DNA of 64,000 nt, taken from assembly GCF_004000925.1 (NCBI RefSeq), contig NZ_BIME01000001.1, forward strand, positions 372,001-436,000, read 5' to 3'. The DNA is from Paenibacillus illinoisensis NBRC 15959. Lineage in GTDB: Bacteria > Bacillota > Bacilli > Paenibacillales > Paenibacillaceae. A model generated the notes under the pieces. It saw only the letters and a program-made list of their open reading frames with translations, did no database searches and had not been told where the DNA came from. Of this stretch, positions 62,163-64,000 are shown piece by piece. A program made the translations under genes and the position numbers. The stretch's first letter is position 1. Each line of letters opens with the position of its first letter.

Positions 62163-62753
62163 ATGACCGTGCAGTTGGACAAGCGAATACTTCGCTCCAA
62201 ATCCGATATTAAACATACGTTTTTGCGTTTACTTCAGGATAAACCTTTTCATCAGATCTCCATTTCGGAGATTGTAAGGGAAGCGAGCTATAATCGAGGA
62301 ACATTTTATGCCAATTTTGCAACCAAAGAGGATCTGCTAGGTGAAATTATTCAGGATGTTCTTGAAGAATTTGTTAACCAGATCAAGCATCCGTATCGGT
62401 ACATAACGAGAGTGAACCTGAAAGAAATGCACACCGAGGACATCACGTTGTTTCTGTATTTGAAAGAACATGCTTCTATATATAAGCTGCTGCTTAGTGA
62501 CCATATCCAGGTTGATTTTCGATACCAGTTGGCGAAGACGATTGAAGACCTGTTTGTCGCTGAATATGAATATGAACTGGAAGAAGGATCACGGATTGAT
62601 CCGAAATGGCTGTTTATCTACCGCGCTCATGGGGTTGCTGGACTGTTGATTCGGTGGATTGAAGAGGACTTCCCCAACACTCCCCAATATATGAGTACTC
62701 AAATCGTAGAATTAATGCTCCTGTCTACGGCCGTTTTCCATGTAAAAAAATAA
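62163..62753 (+). CDS. TetR/AcrR-family regulator
   Basis: 196 residues from ATG 62163 behind GAGGTG. The helix-turn-helix is HQISISEIVREASYNRGTFY near 30-50, followed by ANFATKEDLL. The C-terminal helical ligand domain has no obvious marks. It is divergent from the SDR gene, with two CATGACA(A/T)T sites in between, a likely target region. The frame is open for 51 codons upstream but without a site. Confidence 0.9.
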   Translation: MTVQLDKRILRSKSDIKHTFLRLLQDKPFHQISISEIVREASYNRGTFYANFATKEDLLGEIIQDVLEEFVNQIKHPYRYITRVNLKEMHTEDITLFLYLKEHASIYKLLLSDHIQVDFRYQLAKTIEDLFVAEYEYELEEGSRIDPKWLFIYRAHGVAGLLIRWIEEDFPNTPQYMSTQIVELMLLSTAVFHVKK

Positions 62754-62800
62754 TTCCATGAATCTGCCTCAAACCGTTCATTCGAAACAAATATAAATGA

Positions 62801-62828
62801 AAAGGCAGCGCCGACGGCGCTGCCTTTT
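62801..62828. terminator. Bidirectional terminator
   Basis: AAAGGCAGCGCC, loop GAC, GGCGCTGCCTTT, then TT. It lies between the convergent TetR and FAD-oxidoreductase genes; the last base of the hairpin region is the stop of the latter. Confidence 0.93.
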
Positions 62829-64000
62829 TAGGAATATACACGGACTTCAATCAACTCGGCACAGGGACCTCCGTTGGTCTCCTCAACAATGATGCGCAAA
62901 TTTCTTGTCGACACAAAGTGATTCAACGCAATTTGGTTAGTACGCCTGCGATTATCCTTGACGGATTGAACCAGAACCCGTTTGCCTTCCACCTCTGCCT
63001 CGATCCGGTACGCTTTTACGAGCTCCGGAATGATCTCGAACGGAGTCCGGTGATGATGCAGATTAATGAGATCTTCATTCACATCATCATTCCATGTCAG
63101 AAGAATTTCACGGATAGACACCGCATGCTCCCACTCCAACTCCACCCAGGCTTCACCGTTTTCGTTCTCATACAGAGGAAGAGACATCCAGGAATGAGGG
63201 CCGCCATAAGGGCGTTTATAGCCATCGATTACTTTTTCCGGCAGATAAGCATCTGTCTTTCCTGTAATTTTAAAACAAAATGGTTTGCGGTTCAGTGCCT
63301 TCATGCTCCAGGCAACAACGGGCTGAGACTCATCGTGATCCTCAAGGGAAGCGACCGCGTGCGGGGCAGCACCCTTCTCAAAGGCCAACACACCGGTTAC
63401 TTGATGACTGGATTGATAGAGTCTAATTCTGTCATTCTGCCTGATAACAGCAAATGCATTCTGCGAATGGGCAGGCTCCCATTGGATGCTGACATGAATC
63501 CATTGCTCTTCACCCTTAGTTACACGAATGGTCCTTTCGGCAATCTGTTTTGCTGGAACGTAGTTCTCTTCCCGACCTGTATCCCAGAGCTCTACTTGGA
63601 GCTCTGTATCTTCCTCTGCCGATACCAGTAACTCCATCCCCGGAAGCGAAGGATCAACGGGAAAAAGAATTCCGATATCTCTCTCCAATCGATAGGACGC
63701 TACCGGTTGATCAATTGCAATGGTCATACACGCTGTTGAAGCAGTTACTACAGCCTTAGGGGCAAGGTCCTGCCTGTCTTCATTTTGCAATCCGATGACC
63801 GATGCATCCTGTCGCAGTAGCGTTTGCTGCAATTCCTTCAGATGCTGGTTATGGATCAATCGCGGAGATACCCCCTTGGCTGCACAGAGCGCAGCAGCAG
63901 TCCCGGCAGCTTCACCCATCACCGCACAGGTTGCCATAACTCTTGTCGTACCGAAGGCCACATGTGATGCACTTACATTTCTTCCCGCAAAGAGCAGGTT
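62828..64000 (-). CDS. FAD-dependent oxidoreductase, C-terminal part (cut by window edge)
   Basis: 390 codons are visible and the frame is open through the right edge, so the N-terminus with the FAD-binding motif is outside. The visible start, NLLFAGRNVSASHVAFGTTR, then VMGEAAGTAAALC, is the end of an FAD_oxidored (PF12831-type) domain. The remaining 300 residues form a beta-rich, discoidin-like C-terminus: EAWVELEWEHAVSIREILLTW and LRIIVEETNGG, as in polysaccharide-related oxidoreductases of Paenibacillus. The substrate is unknown. Confidence 0.85.
   Translation of the reverse strand, partial: NLLFAGRNVSASHVAFGTTRVMATCAVMGEAAGTAAALCAAKGVSPRLIHNQHLKELQQTLLRQDASVIGLQNEDRQDLAPKAVVTASTACMTIAIDQPVASYRLERDIGILFPVDPSLPGMELLVSAEEDTELQVELWDTGREENYVPAKQIAERTIRVTKGEEQWIHVSIQWEPAHSQNAFAVIRQNDRIRLYQSSHQVTGVLAFEKGAAPHAVASLEDHDESQPVVAWSMKALNRKPFCFKITGKTDAYLPEKVIDGYKRPYGGPHSWMSLPLYENENGEAWVELEWEHAVSIREILLTWNDDVNEDLINLHHHRTPFEIIPELVKAYRIEAEVEGKRVLVQSVKDNRRRTNQIALNHFVSTRNLRIIVEETNGGPCAELIEVRVYS

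Noticed and set aside
62918..63631. A 237-codon plus-strand frame opposite the FAD-oxidoreductase
   Set aside because: Shadow of the minus-strand gene; no start signals.
1..64000. CRISPR arrays, prophage, rRNA or tRNA genes
   Set aside because: No regular spaced repeats, phage structural genes, or RNA-gene signatures were seen on reading through; a dedicated tRNA scan was not possible.

Overview
The window looks like a chromosomal segment of a Paenibacillus-type Firmicute. The grounds are strong AGGAGG ribosome-binding sites, a T-box leader, Lpl-type sugar permeases paired with a YesMN-type two-component system, modular arabinan hydrolases, an LmrAB-like efflux pair and a BirA box beside BioY. 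The genus is an inference from gene content. I see no rRNA, tRNA, CRISPR array or prophage. Both ends cut through genes.

Layout. 1-11.5 kb holds an arabinan-use locus: a YesN-like regulator (cut by the edge), a YesM-like kinase, two sugar ABC permeases, a GH51 arabinofuranosidase without a signal peptide and, divergently, a secreted GH43 arabinanase sharing the same accessory modules. 11.5-13.7 kb holds an IS3 transposase remnant and an ECF sigma/anti-sigma pair. 13.8-21.8 kb holds an XRE-cupin regulator facing a LysE-type exporter, a metallo-hydrolase with a kinase-like protein, an lmrAB-like TetR/MFS pair, a thioredoxin-reductase-like flavoprotein and heme O synthase (ctaB). 21.9-27.5 kb holds a heterodimeric ABC exporter, a Stf0-type sulfotransferase and a stalk-domain protein.

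27.7-40.4 kb is the most interesting part. One minus-strand operon runs ureohydrolase, oligopeptide-type binding lipoprotein, two ATPases, two permeases and an MFS transporter. A second ureohydrolase lies nearby, and between the two sits a divergent ANTAR-domain (RNA-binding antiterminator) gene. Each ureohydrolase has a strong sigma-A promoter and a leader of about 130 nt that contains an intrinsic terminator. In both leaders a small six-base-loop hairpin competes with the terminator. I propose an ANTAR-controlled system for importing and hydrolysing guanidino compounds. A multi-PAS hybrid histidine kinase lies directly upstream.

40.7-47.3 kb holds a 794-residue protein with a C-terminal prenyl synthase and an N-terminal half carrying its own pair of acidic motifs (chimera-like), a TauE/SafE permease, a tiny zinc-ribbon gene, a lipoprotein, a bile-acid-symporter-family permease, and asd behind a T-box. 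47.9-54.9 kb is a cell-envelope sugar locus: galU, GtrA, GT2 and a GT39 protein with long Gly-rich inserts, divergent from an OmpR-type two-component system whose probable operator is a tandem repeat. 55-57.6 kb holds small genes (HAD, VOC, GNAT, two unknowns). 57.7-61 kb is a biotin ECF transporter in which one ATPase is fused to EcfT, divergent from bioY across a BirA operator. 61.2-64 kb holds an SDR, a TetR regulator and the end of a FAD-dependent oxidoreductase.
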